A stretch of 64,000 bases of DNA from Tolypothrix sp. FACHB-123 (GCF_014697075.1 NZ_JACJRE010000006.1:62001-126000); one strand, 5' to 3'; positions 8,544 through 18,339 are shown, numbered from the stretch's first letter. Translations and numbers: made by a program. The notes: generated by a model not told the origin, from the letters alone.

Positions 8544-11216
8544 TCAAACTTCTTTATTAGAGTCATTAGCCAGATTTCTCAATAATTCCTCTGGGGTGTC
8601 AGTATTAGCAGCAACCTGCGCTCTAATTTGTGCTGATTCATCATTAGCTAAACGTTGGAGTACTTCTACAGAAGTTTGTTTATGCAGTCGCTTCCTGGCT
8701 AAACCTGCGCGAACATTTAAACTAGAGTCTTGTGTCAACTCTAATAAATTGCTAAGTGGTAAATTAGCATTTTCTGCTACTACAGAACGCACAGTTTCAT
8801 CTGCGTCTTTGGCGAGTTGCTGTAATACTTGAATTGGAGTTTTATGGCTACGTGCGGCGGTAATTTTCGCATTGCGATCGCCTTTTTCTAACACCTGCGC
8901 TAAAGCATAAGGACTATCAGCACGACGCGCCATTAATTGATGCGCTTCCGTAATTTCTTGTTCTTCCTCCATTGCTAATAATATCCGATGGCGTTCTCTT
9001 GCAGGCAAATGAGGATTTTTGATGACATTCTCTCGAATATTGGCAACATTATTATTTGTCTTTTCTAGAGGTTGTTTAACAAGTTGCAGTAAAATATTAA
9101 TCGGCGTACCAGGATTTTCAGCTACCCAATTTCGTGTAGCATTATTAGTATCTTGAGCTAATTCTGCTAATGCACTAGCAGGTGCATGAGGATTGCGAGA
9201 AACTGCTTGACGACCGACACCAGGACGAGTCATTAATTGGTTTATAATTTCTGGTGGAGTATTGGGATTTCTGGCAATTGTTTCTGGAATATCGTTCCAA
9301 TTTGTTGAGAGAAGTTGCTGAAAATACTCTTTGCGTTCGGCTTCGGGAACTTGCAGATTATAAGCTAAAGCCATCCGCATATCGCAATCATTTTCGTAAG
9401 AATTTAACTTTTCGAGAGGACGAGTGAGTTGCTTTTGCAATTTTTCTCGTAAAGGTACTGGTAGACTAGGATTACCCACTAAGGCTACAGCAACAGTGCG
9501 ATCGTCTTTTACCACATCTACCAGCGTGTCAGGAATTTCTAAGATATTAGTGATAATTTTTTGTCGTTCTGACTCTGATATAGTTGGCAGAAATTGTTTC
9601 CATTCCTCGTTTACCTGTTCGTAAAAACTTTTATCTTGGCGGTATCTTCCCTTTAAATCGCCAACATAAGTATAATTTTCTAGTAATGTTGTCCATTGAT
9701 AACTTTCAATTAAATTAAACCATTCCTCAACATCAATTGATATTTGATATGGAGTCAGAATTTTTCTGATTGCATCCATACAGAAATCAGCCACAGATTC
9801 TCTGTTATCTGCTTCTGGATTTCTAGTTAAAAGGCGGCGGAGTTTGAAGCGGAATTTATTTTGAGGTGATTCCTGTTCAACTATCTGTTCTAAAATCGCC
9901 ACAGGTGTTTGCGCATCTGCGGCGATTAACTTGAGAACATCCCTTTCTCCGGCTTTGACTAACTCCTCTAGTAACTCAATTTTTTTCGCTGGATCAATCA
10001 GAGAATTTTGGGCAATTGCTAGCTTAATATATGGATGGGGATATTGAATTAAATGTTCTAAAATTTCCACCGAAACTTGGGGATGTTTGGCAACATCAAC
10101 CAAAAACCTAATATCATCTCTAATCCATTTCTCAAAAACTTCTGGTAATGGTAGATGCGTATGCTTTGCTCGTTTCGCTACGATTAAAGCCTCTAAATCA
10201 ACATTCGCTAATTCAGCTAAAATCCATGTAGGTGTATGCGGTTGTCGCAAAAATAAATAATTATCTCTTACCCCTTCATTAAATAATCTTTCTAAAATAC
10301 TAGTTGGTAAATTTTCTCGTCTTTTTAAAAGCTGCTGCTGAGTGGTAAATAATTGATGTAATATCTCTTCCGTTGCATTGAGATGTTCTGTTACAGTTGC
10401 TTGGATTGTTTGATTTTGATGTTGCGCTAGTACAGCTAACACAGGTGCGGGTGTTTCTGGATTCTTCGCCACTGCTAACTGAATTTTATATACACTATCT
10501 CCAGCCAACTGCATGAAAGTTTCTGCTGTCGCACAAGGATTTTGCGCCACCGCCAAGCGAATCCAAGCCCAACGGCTTTGTGCTAACATTGCTAATTGTT
10601 CTGCATCGGTATTCCAGTCAGATGCAACGGTATATTGTCCTTCCACTAGTTCAATTAATGATGGTGGACAACTGGGGTTAAACTTTACTGCTAACCTAAT
10701 AGGTAATTCTAAATCCCCTGCTAACTGCTCTAATACTGCTAAGGGTGTTTCTGGTGATTCTGCAACTTGTAAGCGTGGTTCTAAAGTTGGTTCCTGCGCC
10801 AAGCGTTCGAGTAATTGTAAGCGATATTTTAAGGGTATATGGGGATTACGCAACCCAGGAATGAGCTTTTCTGCGGGAACCCACTCGCTGAAAAAGCATG
10901 GCGGTACAGTTCCCAATTTGAGCAATTCTACAGCCAATCGGTCATTTTGCCCTAGTTCCTGTTGTTGCAGTATTGCATCTACCGCTTTTTGCCAATTGTC
11001 TGTGATTTCTCCCGCATAATTTACGTGTAAACTGGCGGCTTGTGATACTTGACTGTCAGTGCTATTAACTAAGACTTCTAAAAGCGATCGCGGTGTTTCA
11101 ATGTAGTTTGCAACAGCTAATTGCAATTCTGTTGGCTGCTGTAATAACTGTTCTGGTGTATCCAAAAATGCTTGTAAATCGGCGGCGCTAACTGGCTGAA
11201 GAGGTTGCATCACCAT
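8544..11216 (-). CDS. leucine-rich repeat variant (LRV) protein, upstream part of a split gene
   Basis: 890 residues made of many LRV repeats (AVAQNPCATAETFMQLAG, RNPNTPPEIINQLM and similar), with one less regular segment around residues 455-560 (DAIRKILTPYQISIDVEEW). Each unit places Leu/Ile at fixed points and the NP.TP turn between helices, giving a curved alpha-helical solenoid. No signal peptide or enzyme motif. It terminates at a TGA in the middle of a repeat; the frame continues unbroken for another 443+ codons. The stop stands where most neighbouring repeats have Arg (VR), and CGA to TGA is one transition, so a recent nonsense mutation or a base-call error is likely. The intact product would be about 1,336 residues. 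Start ATG 11216 chosen because it opens the conserved frame. Confidence 0.8.
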   Translation of the reverse strand: MVMQPLQPVSAADLQAFLDTPEQLLQQPTELQLAVANYIETPRSLLEVLVNSTDSQVSQAASLHVNYAGEITDNWQKAVDAILQQQELGQNDRLAVELLKLGTVPPCFFSEWVPAEKLIPGLRNPHIPLKYRLQLLERLAQEPTLEPRLQVAESPETPLAVLEQLAGDLELPIRLAVKFNPSCPPSLIELVEGQYTVASDWNTDAEQLAMLAQSRWAWIRLAVAQNPCATAETFMQLAGDSVYKIQLAVAKNPETPAPVLAVLAQHQNQTIQATVTEHLNATEEILHQLFTTQQQLLKRRENLPTSILERLFNEGVRDNYLFLRQPHTPTWILAELANVDLEALIVAKRAKHTHLPLPEVFEKWIRDDIRFLVDVAKHPQVSVEILEHLIQYPHPYIKLAIAQNSLIDPAKKIELLEELVKAGERDVLKLIAADAQTPVAILEQIVEQESPQNKFRFKLRRLLTRNPEADNRESVADFCMDAIRKILTPYQISIDVEEWFNLIESYQWTTLLENYTYVGDLKGRYRQDKSFYEQVNEEWKQFLPTISESERQKIITNILEIPDTLVDVVKDDRTVAVALVGNPSLPVPLREKLQKQLTRPLEKLNSYENDCDMRMALAYNLQVPEAERKEYFQQLLSTNWNDIPETIARNPNTPPEIINQLMTRPGVGRQAVSRNPHAPASALAELAQDTNNATRNWVAENPGTPINILLQLVKQPLEKTNNNVANIRENVIKNPHLPARERHRILLAMEEEQEITEAHQLMARRADSPYALAQVLEKGDRNAKITAARSHKTPIQVLQQLAKDADETVRSVVAENANLPLSNLLELTQDSSLNVRAGLARKRLHKQTSVEVLQRLANDESAQIRAQVAANTDTPEELLRNLANDSNKEV

Positions 11217-11253
11217 AAAACCTAATAACTTAGTACATTTGTATCATAAAAAT

Positions 11254-11280
11254 AACTGTAGGTAAACTATACTTACAGTT
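11254..11280. promoter_or_regulatory. operator-like inverted repeat between divergent genes
   Basis: AACTGTAGGTA and TACTTACAGTT form 11-base arms with one mismatch around a 5-base spacer. It sits in the divergent promoter region of the LRV gene and the DhaM-like gene and is followed by TTTTT-like sequence on the plus strand. No gene needs terminating on that strand, so an operator or attenuator is more likely than a terminator. No regulator can be named. Confidence 0.35.
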
Positions 11281-11451
11281 TTTATGCCTATCTTCATAAT
11301 TCCCAGAACTGTCACATCAACGACAGAATTCGACTTTGACATATTAAAGTTGCGATTTGAAAATCAACGCTGATTTTCTCAGGAGAAAATGGAAGAATGT
11401 AAAGGTTAACTGGCTCAGGAAACGTCTCTCAAGAGAGTTGATGGTGTTGTT

Positions 11452-13932
11452 GTGATTGGAATAGTCATTGTTTCTCACAGTAAACAACTCGCGCTTGGTG
11501 TACAGGAACTAGCAGCGCAAATGGTTCAGGGTAAAGTCCCGTTAGCGATCGCAGCTGGAATTGACGATCCAGAAAATCCTTTGGGTACAGATCCCATGCA
11601 AGTTTATCAGGCGATCGCTTCTATCTTCAACGATGATGGTGTTTTAGTGTTAATGGATTTGGGTAGCGCTGTGATGAGTGCAGAAATGGCGCTAGATTTC
11701 CTTAACCCGCAACAACGCCAAAAAGTCCATTTATGTGCAGCACCACTGGTTGAAGGTGCGATCGCAGCTGTAGTTGCCGCCGCCGCAGGTCATAATATTC
11801 AGCAAGTGATAACTGAAACAGAGTCAGCTTTAGTAGCAAAACATACTTTGCTCGGCATAGACAGCAGCCCTGCATCGGTTATTTCTACATCTGACGCAGA
11901 ATCGCCTAGCAAAGAAATTCGCCTCACAGTTAACAATCGCTTGGGTTTACACGCCCGCCCAGCCGCGCAATTTGTCACCACCGCCGCCCAATTTCAAGCG
12001 CAAATTAAAGTAAGGAATGTTACTAGAGGTACAGATGCCGTTAGAGGTGACAGTATCAACCAAGTCGCCACTTTAGGAGTGCGTCAAGGACATGAATTAG
12101 TAATTACGGCTACTGGTATCGATGCTGATGCTGCCTTAGCTGCTTTGGAAGTATTAATTAATAATAACTTTGGTGAAGATGATAGTACATTTACGCCGCC
12201 AATTGTTGAGTCAATAGAAGTTAGCCCCGCTTCTGCTGGCGAACTATCGGGAATTCCGGCTTCACCGGGAGTTGCGATCGCGCCTGTCGTCCATTATCAA
12301 CTACCTGCCATCACTGCTACACAATATCACGTAGAAGATACAGAATCAGAGTGGCAAAGGTTACAAATAGCTATCGCCACCGCCCAACAGCAAATTCAGA
12401 CATTGTTTTCCCACGCTTCCTTGCAAATTGGTGATACAGAAGCGGCGATTTTTGTCGCCCATCTATTGTTTTTAGAAGATCCGGTACTTTTAGAAGCAGT
12501 GCGATCGCGCATTTATGACCATCATCTCAACGCCGAAGCCGCTTGGCAAGCTGTTGTTGATGAAGTCGCTTCTAGCTACCATCAATTAGAAGATGCTTAT
12601 TTACAAGAACGAGTCGAAGATGTGGTTGATGTCGGACAAAGGGTACTGCGCTTACTCACCGGCGCATCAGCCAGTGCTTTAGAATTGACAGAACCAGCGA
12701 TATTAGTCGCCAGCGATTTAACACCCTCAGATACCATTGGCTTAGATCCCAGCAAAGTATTAGGAATTTGTACCACATCAGGTAGCGCCACATCTCACAG
12801 TGCAATTATCGCCCGCACATTAGGTATTCCGGCGGTTTTGGGCGTAGATGCAGGTATATTGTATCTGGAAGATGGCACAATTATGGCGCTTGATGGCGGC
12901 AGTGGTAAAGCGTGGGTAGAGCCAGAAGCAGATATTTTGAGTATATTAGAAGCGAAGCGAGAAGCTTGGCAAACTGCACAACAGGAAGCGCTAGCCAAAG
13001 CACATCAACCAGCAATTACGCGCGATGGTAAGCAAGTCAGTGTCTTTGCTAACATCGGTAGCATAGCTGATGTTCAAGTGGCTTTAGCTAGCGGTGCTGA
13101 AGGAGTAGGACTACTGCGTACAGAGTTCCTGTATTTAGGTAGGACAAGTGCTCCCACGGAAGAGGAGCAATTAGCAGTATACCAAGCGATCGCCCAAGTT
13201 TTAGATCAAAAGCCATTAATTATCCGGACTTTAGATGTTGGCGGGGATAAACCGCTACCTTATATTCAAGGCGTACCGGAGACAAACCCCTTTTTAGGTT
13301 GTCGGGGAATTCGCTTCTGTTTGGAACATCCCGACATATTTACAACTCAATTGCGGGCGATTTTACGGGCTAGTACGGGACACAATATTAAAATTATGCT
13401 GCCGATGATTGCCAGTATCACCGAAGTTAGGGCAGCTAAGGACATTTTAAATGAAGTGCAACGGGAACTCAGACAAGCAGAGATTCCCTTTGATGGCAAT
13501 ATTAAACTAGGTATCATGATTGAAGTACCAGCAGCCGTGGCGATCGCGGATCAATTAGCAGCTGAGGTAGACTTTTTTAGTATCGGCACCAACGACTTAA
13601 GTCAGTATGTCATGGCAGGCGATCGCAATAACCCCCGCGTTGCTAATTTAACCGATGCATTACACCCTGCGGTACTGCGGATGATTCAGCGCACAGTGAA
13701 AGTCGCTCATGAGGCAGGAATTTGGGTAGGATTATGTGGTGAACTTGCAGCCGAACCCGCCGCCACAGCGATTTTATTGGGATTAGGATTAGATGAATTG
13801 AGCGTCAATCCCCAAGCCATCCCCATTTTAAAACAAGCGATCGCGCAATCAAGTATGAGCCAAAATCAGGCGATCGCTGCTTCCGCATTACAATTAGATT
13901 CTGCCGAACAAGTCAGACAACTTACGGCTTAA
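11452..13932 (+). CDS. dhaM: DhaM-type phosphotransferase: EIIA-HPr-Enzyme I fusion
   Basis: 826 residues. Residues 1-130 are a DhaM/mannose-type EIIA domain with the phospho-acceptor H9 in IVIVSHS. Residues about 155-245 are HPr, with H167 in LGLHARPAA. Residues about 262-826 are a full Enzyme I with the swivelling-domain H449 in GSATSHSAIIAR, the PEP-binding TEFLYLGR and GGDKPLPY segments, and a C-terminal CGELA cysteine. In bacteria with PEP-dependent dihydroxyacetone kinase, such a chain passes phosphate from PEP to ADP bound on DhaL. E. coli DhaM carries only a truncated EI; here EI is complete. No dhaK or dhaL lies in the window. The start is GTG 11452, because it gives the exact EIIA N-terminus; an ATG at 11441 is in another frame. 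Confidence 0.85.
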   Translation: MIGIVIVSHSKQLALGVQELAAQMVQGKVPLAIAAGIDDPENPLGTDPMQVYQAIASIFNDDGVLVLMDLGSAVMSAEMALDFLNPQQRQKVHLCAAPLVEGAIAAVVAAAAGHNIQQVITETESALVAKHTLLGIDSSPASVISTSDAESPSKEIRLTVNNRLGLHARPAAQFVTTAAQFQAQIKVRNVTRGTDAVRGDSINQVATLGVRQGHELVITATGIDADAALAALEVLINNNFGEDDSTFTPPIVESIEVSPASAGELSGIPASPGVAIAPVVHYQLPAITATQYHVEDTESEWQRLQIAIATAQQQIQTLFSHASLQIGDTEAAIFVAHLLFLEDPVLLEAVRSRIYDHHLNAEAAWQAVVDEVASSYHQLEDAYLQERVEDVVDVGQRVLRLLTGASASALELTEPAILVASDLTPSDTIGLDPSKVLGICTTSGSATSHSAIIARTLGIPAVLGVDAGILYLEDGTIMALDGGSGKAWVEPEADILSILEAKREAWQTAQQEALAKAHQPAITRDGKQVSVFANIGSIADVQVALASGAEGVGLLRTEFLYLGRTSAPTEEEQLAVYQAIAQVLDQKPLIIRTLDVGGDKPLPYIQGVPETNPFLGCRGIRFCLEHPDIFTTQLRAILRASTGHNIKIMLPMIASITEVRAAKDILNEVQRELRQAEIPFDGNIKLGIMIEVPAAVAIADQLAAEVDFFSIGTNDLSQYVMAGDRNNPRVANLTDALHPAVLRMIQRTVKVAHEAGIWVGLCGELAAEPAATAILLGLGLDELSVNPQAIPILKQAIAQSSMSQNQAIAASALQLDSAEQVRQLTA

Positions 13933-14324
13933 TTGTTGATGGTTGACTGTTGACTGCGCTGCGCCTGTCGTTCGCAAAGCGTCTCGAAGAGAAGTATTGA
14001 CGGTTGACTGAGATAATTCTGTCTTTAAGCAGAAGATTTTTCATTACATCTCCGCTACAGTCTACACAAAGATAGATTTTACCAATTTAAAAAAATAATG
14101 AGACAGCTTAATCTGTAAGGGTGGGGTTTCCTCGCCCTTAACTTAACGAAAATCTATAATCTCACACTCATTAATTAAATCGGTATTATTTGAATATAGA
14201 CTGACAATTGATTTGCCCTAGCAACTAGCACAAACATAGTTGCTAATATTTAATGCTTAAGTTTTCGTAAAAATTTCATTGCCTAAAATTTGACTTTATT
14301 TATAAGTACGGGGGTACAAATTTC
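13933..14324. other. gap with interrupted tandem repeats and a hairpin
   Basis: TTGACTG-type heptads at 13933-13956 and 13997-14010 are split by a ~40-base GC-rich insert (CGCTGCGCCTGTCGTTCGCA...). A separate hairpin lies at 14116-14140. The rest is AT-rich and should hold the promoter of the PBP gene. No gene is visible. Confidence 0.6.
14116..14140. terminator. hairpin downstream of the DhaM-like gene
   Basis: TAAGGGTGGGG and CCTCGCCCTTA pair over 11 bases (two G-T wobbles) around a TTT loop. There is no T-run after it, and similar GGGTGGGG...CGCCC hairpins occur as dispersed repeats in cyanobacteria, so terminator function is only possible. Confidence 0.3.
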
Positions 14325-16250
14325 GTGTCTTCGTCAAATACTGTTTTAGACAAACAACCACCAACTCAAACTTCGCCTAATATTGAGTTTTTAAAAGAAG
14401 TAGGTCAAGTAGCTGGTGTAACTCTTTTATCAATAACAATGCTAGCTAGTTCGGTAATGGCTGGCGGATTAGTCGGTTTAGCTGTAAGTTTTCGCAATTT
14501 ACCAGATGTACGACAACTCAGAAGTTTCGCACCAGCAGAAACAACTTATATTTATGACATTAAAGGCAAACTATTAACAGCTATACATGGAGAAGCTAAC
14601 AGAAAAATTGTCCCACTAAATCAAATTTCGCCGAATTTAAAACGCGCAGTCTTAGCTAGTGAAGACAGTCATTTCTATCATCATCATGGTGTTAATCCGG
14701 CTGCGGTTGGGCGTGCAGCAATAGTTAACTTGACAGCCGGCGGTGTGCGCGAAGGTGGTTCGACAATCACCATGCAATTGGTGAAGAATATATTCCTTAC
14801 TAAAAAACGCGCCTTTACTCGCAAAATTGCTGAAGCAGTATTAGCAGTTCGCCTAGAGCAAATTATTAGTAAAGACCAAATTTTAGAAATGTACCTCAAT
14901 CAAGTTTATTGGGGACATAATAACTACGGCGTACAAACCGCAGCCCGGACTTATTTTAATAAATCAGCAGCCAATTTGACTCTAGGCGAATCCGCAATGA
15001 TGGCGGGTTTAATTCAAGCGCCGGAAGAATTCAGCCCCTTTGTCAATATGAAATTGGCGAAACAAAAACAAAAAGAAGTTCTGGGGCGAATGTTAGATCT
15101 GAAATGGATTAGCCAGCAAGAATATAATGCAGCTCTCCAAGAACAAATTAAACTTGGTCAAATCCGTTCATTTCAAGGTAGTGCTTTGCCTTATGTCACT
15201 AATACCGTAGCCCAGGAAATTATTAGAAAATTTGGGCGCGAGGCATTAATTAAAGGCGGAATGCGGGTACAAACTACAATAGATGCTAACTTCCAATTAA
15301 TGGCTGAAGCAACTATTAAAAAATGGCATAAAACTCTTTTAGGAAGAGGATTATATAAAAATCAAATGGCTTTAGTTGCCATCGATCCGCGCACCCATTT
15401 TATTAAAGCATTAGTTGGGGGAGTAGATTCTAAAGCTGGGGAATTTAACCGCGCTACCCAAGCGTTACGTCAACCTGGTTCTGCTTTTAAACCATTTGTT
15501 TACTACACCGCCTTTGCTAGCGGGAAATTTACACCTAATAGTACAGTAATTGATTCTCCTGTCAGCTATCGCGATGGTGATGGGTGGTACTATCCCCGCA
15601 ACTATGATGGCGGATTTATGGGCGCAATGCCAATTCGTACCGCTTTAGCATTATCTCGCAATGTGCCGGCGATTAAAATTGGTAAAGCTGTAGGGATGAA
15701 TAGAGTTATTGACACCTGCCATACTTTAGGAATTAATAGTCCAATGGTAGCGGTGAGTTCTTTACCATTAGGCGCGATTGGTGTCACACCGCTAGAAATG
15801 GCTAGTGCTTATGCCACATTTGCTAATTATGGTTGGCGATCGCCTGCAACGGCAATCATGAGAATTACTGATAGTAGCGGTAATGTATTGTTAGATAATA
15901 CACCTAAACCCCAGCAAGTGCTTGACCCTTGGGCATCAGCCGCGATGTTAGATGTTATGCAATCAGCAGTAACTGAAGGAACAGGTAAAGGTGCTGCAAT
16001 CGGTAGGCCTGTTGCAGGTAAAACAGGTACCACTTCCGCAGAAAAAGATATATGGTTTATTGGTACTGTACCCCAATTAACAACTGCAATTTGGGTAGGT
16101 AGAGATGATAACAAACAATTAGCCAGTGGTGCCACAGGTGGGGGAATGGTGACTCCTGTTTGGCGCGATTTTATGGAACAGGCGCTGAAGGATGTACCAG
16201 TGATGAAATTTAAACCGCCTTCAGAATTTCCGCGACCTAAGGCAAATTAA
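14325..16250 (+). CDS. class A penicillin-binding protein (PBP1A type)
   Basis: 641 residues. A cytosolic tail is followed by one membrane anchor (about 32-55, VTLLSITMLASSVMAGGLVG). The GT51 glycosyltransferase domain (about 80-260) has the catalytic E113 in SEDSHFYHHHGV plus GGSTITMQLVKN and the YLNQVYWG motif. The transpeptidase domain (about 290-625) has S386-A-F-K389, S444-R-N446 and K566-T-G. It polymerises and cross-links peptidoglycan on the periplasmic side. Several such paralogues are usual in filamentous cyanobacteria, so I give no symbol. GTG start at 14325, with GGGGG-type purine sequence a few bases upstream. Stands alone between gaps, so probably monocistronic. Confidence 0.93.
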   Translation: MSSSNTVLDKQPPTQTSPNIEFLKEVGQVAGVTLLSITMLASSVMAGGLVGLAVSFRNLPDVRQLRSFAPAETTYIYDIKGKLLTAIHGEANRKIVPLNQISPNLKRAVLASEDSHFYHHHGVNPAAVGRAAIVNLTAGGVREGGSTITMQLVKNIFLTKKRAFTRKIAEAVLAVRLEQIISKDQILEMYLNQVYWGHNNYGVQTAARTYFNKSAANLTLGESAMMAGLIQAPEEFSPFVNMKLAKQKQKEVLGRMLDLKWISQQEYNAALQEQIKLGQIRSFQGSALPYVTNTVAQEIIRKFGREALIKGGMRVQTTIDANFQLMAEATIKKWHKTLLGRGLYKNQMALVAIDPRTHFIKALVGGVDSKAGEFNRATQALRQPGSAFKPFVYYTAFASGKFTPNSTVIDSPVSYRDGDGWYYPRNYDGGFMGAMPIRTALALSRNVPAIKIGKAVGMNRVIDTCHTLGINSPMVAVSSLPLGAIGVTPLEMASAYATFANYGWRSPATAIMRITDSSGNVLLDNTPKPQQVLDPWASAAMLDVMQSAVTEGTGKGAAIGRPVAGKTGTTSAEKDIWFIGTVPQLTTAIWVGRDDNKQLASGATGGGMVTPVWRDFMEQALKDVPVMKFKPPSEFPRPKAN

Positions 16251-16307
16251 TATCAATTCACCCGAATTAACGCCCGCAGGAACCAGTAGCCTGGGGCTAA
16301 CATTACC

Positions 16308-16327
16308 AAGCCCACCTCTGTGGGCTT
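16308..16327 (+). terminator. hairpin downstream of the PBP gene
   Basis: AAGCCCAC and GTGGGCTT form a perfect 8-base stem with a CTCT loop, 58 bases after the stop of the PBP gene and before the convergent J-domain gene. The following TGTGTAATT is only weakly T-rich. Confidence 0.45.
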
Positions 16328-16424
16328 TGTGTAATTAGCCGCACTCTTTGAGGGTGACGGCGGTATTACGGTATAAGCCAATACCGTAATGCTCAAGATT
16401 TCATCCACAAGGGGATGGAGTTTT

Positions 16425-17069
16425 TCATCTCCAAGATAAATTAAGGTAGAACCAAGTTTTAATTTTCTGGCACCATCTTTTGACTAGAGGTTGGGAAGTG
16501 GATGCAGTTCGTGATGATGTTGACCACTTTGCAGATGAGTATGTAAAGGAAGTTTTGCCACCGTTGAAATCTTGTTCTAACTGTGCAGCTTTATTTAAAT
16601 CTGAGGTAGCTCGATGTTCGTATCCTAGTTGAGAGCAAACTAACCCGCGGTATTTGTAGGCATCAATATAGCGAGGATTAAGGCGAATTGCTCTAGTAAA
16701 ATCCGCGATCGCATCTTGATATCTCCCTTGACTAGCGTTTTGTACTCCCAAGTTGTAAAAAGTCTCTGCGTTCCAGGTATTTACAGATACTTTGGGGGGA
16801 TTTTTCGCTGAAGATGGCGATCGCGGTTGAGGATTTGTGGGTAGCTGTTGAGACTTAAGATGGTTATAAGCTACGTTGATTTTTTTGATTTTTTCCTCGG
16901 CTATCTGTTTTTCCTCTGGATCGCCAAAGCGATCGGGATGCCAAGTTTTAATCAAATTACGATAGGCTTGCTTGACCTGCGCCTGCGATGCTCCAGGTTT
17001 CAGCCCCAGAATTGCATAAGAATCATTAATATTTAGTTGGAAACGCGATCGCGGCTGGTCGTTAGACAT
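16425..17069 (-). CDS. DnaJ-domain protein with TPR repeats
   Basis: 214 residues from the ATG at 17069; a GTG at 17090 would add seven residues. The J domain (about 12-75) has YAILGLKPGASQAQVKQAYR, the HPD tripeptide that stimulates Hsp70 ATPase, and the helix IKKINVAYNHL. After a Pro/Ser linker, two TPR units follow (FYNLGVQNASQGRYQDAIAD and AYKYRGLVCSQLGYEHRATS). The short basic C-terminal tail ends WCQKIKTWFYLNLSWR. It is a small co-chaperone that could bring a client to a DnaK paralogue; the client is unknown. Stand-alone gene, convergent with the PBP gene. Confidence 0.85.
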   Translation of the reverse strand: MSNDQPRSRFQLNINDSYAILGLKPGASQAQVKQAYRNLIKTWHPDRFGDPEEKQIAEEKIKKINVAYNHLKSQQLPTNPQPRSPSSAKNPPKVSVNTWNAETFYNLGVQNASQGRYQDAIADFTRAIRLNPRYIDAYKYRGLVCSQLGYEHRATSDLNKAAQLEQDFNGGKTSFTYSSAKWSTSSRTASTSQPLVKRWCQKIKTWFYLNLSWR

Positions 17070-17150
17070 ATCGCCAAATGAAGAAATCACTAACTTTCTA
17101 TATCTATGCTAACGATTCCGCATTTATAATTCGTAATTCGTAATTAATAC

Positions 17151-17205
17151 CGTCAACTGCCAACCGTCAACCGCCAACCGTCAACCGTCAACCGTCAACC
17201 GTCAT
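17151..17205. repeat. GTCAACC heptad tandem repeats
   Basis: About seven imperfect copies of CCGTCAA/CCGCCAA in a row, a typical cyanobacterial short tandem repeat, between two divergent genes. Confidence 0.85.
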
Positions 17206-17252
17206 CTGATCGAGTTCATATCCTCCAGATATATAGGTAAAAAACACTGTTG

Positions 17253-18329
17253 ATGGAATCTGCCAAAATGCTTGCTCGTTTAAAACTGGCTTCTCAATTT
17301 ACGCTACTGCTGTCGCTAATTTTCATTACGGGAATCGGACTAGGCGGTTTTGCACTATCGAAGGCGCTGGAACATAAGGCGCTGACAGAGATGAATGCAA
17401 GGGGACAAATGGCAATGCACATGATTAACTCAGTTAGCAGTTATACCAGTAATGATATTGCCCCATTAATTACCCAACTTGCAGATCCCGAAACTACCTT
17501 TATTCCCGAAACTATCCGTAGCATTGCAGCTAGAAGGGTATTTGAAAATTTTCAAGGTAATTGGCAATACAAAGACTTGATGTACAAACAAGCGACGCTC
17601 AACCCAACAAATCCCGACGATCAAGCCGACAGATTTGAAGCCAAAATCATTGAAAGGTTTGATAGCGATCGCACTTTAACCACGCTGTCTGATTTTCGCT
17701 TAGAGGCTGGAGAGCAATTATTTTACACCGCTCAACCATTAACTGTGAATAGTTCTAGCTGTTTGCTATGTCATGGTAACCCCAATCAAGCCCCCAAAAG
17801 CCACGTTAAAACCTACGGTACCCAAAACGGTTACGGCTGGAAGCTAAATCAAGTTATCGGGACTCAGATTATTTATATTCCCGCCAGAGAAGTTTTTGCC
17901 AACGCCCGCAAAGCACTTTTTTTATTTATCAGCATATTCATGGGCATTTTTGCATTAGTTATCCTCTCTATTAACTACTTACTCAAATGGAGAGTAATTC
18001 AACCGTTAAAACCAATGGCTCAACTTGCGCAAACAATTAGTAGAGATACCGTTAGCACTCACGAAATCCGAGAATTAGAACGTCAAGGACTAAGCAAAAT
18101 TGCTCACCGCACCGATGAATTAGGGCAACTGGGGAGGGTATTTCAGAAAATGGTACGAGAAGTTTGCGATCGCGAACAACAATTATCTGCCCAGTTACAA
18201 CAATTGCGTGTAGAAATCGACCAAACAAAACGTATACACGAAGTTGAAGAAATTGCCGAAAGCGATTATTTCCAAAAATTGCAGCAAACAGCCAAAGAAA
18301 TTAGGCAGGGGAATCAGGGAGATAAATAA
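17253..18329 (+). CDS. Tll0287-like (DUF3365) haem-binding sensor with HAMP domain
   Basis: 358 residues from the ATG at 17253; a TTG directly before it would add one. A membrane helix (about 14-36) leads into a periplasmic DUF3365/Tll0287-type domain with the c-type haem motif C-L-L-C-H at 170-174 (SSSCLLCHGNP). A second membrane helix (about 220-243) is followed by a HAMP-like segment (RVIQPLKPMAQLAQTISRD) and a coiled coil. There is no kinase or cyclase domain, so the signal must pass to a partner. The ATPase gene 49 bases downstream is the obvious candidate, but that is inference. Covalent haem suggests redox or gas sensing. Confidence 0.8.
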   Translation: MESAKMLARLKLASQFTLLLSLIFITGIGLGGFALSKALEHKALTEMNARGQMAMHMINSVSSYTSNDIAPLITQLADPETTFIPETIRSIAARRVFENFQGNWQYKDLMYKQATLNPTNPDDQADRFEAKIIERFDSDRTLTTLSDFRLEAGEQLFYTAQPLTVNSSSCLLCHGNPNQAPKSHVKTYGTQNGYGWKLNQVIGTQIIYIPAREVFANARKALFLFISIFMGIFALVILSINYLLKWRVIQPLKPMAQLAQTISRDTVSTHEIRELERQGLSKIAHRTDELGQLGRVFQKMVREVCDREQQLSAQLQQLRVEIDQTKRIHEVEEIAESDYFQKLQQTAKEIRQGNQGDK

Positions 18330-18339
18330 TAACATCTCC

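Noticed and set aside
8365-11019. Plus-strand open frames (for example 8365-8832 and 10513-11019) opposite the LRV gene
   Set aside because: They are antisense shadows of the repeat codons; their translations show no motif and lack ribosome sites.
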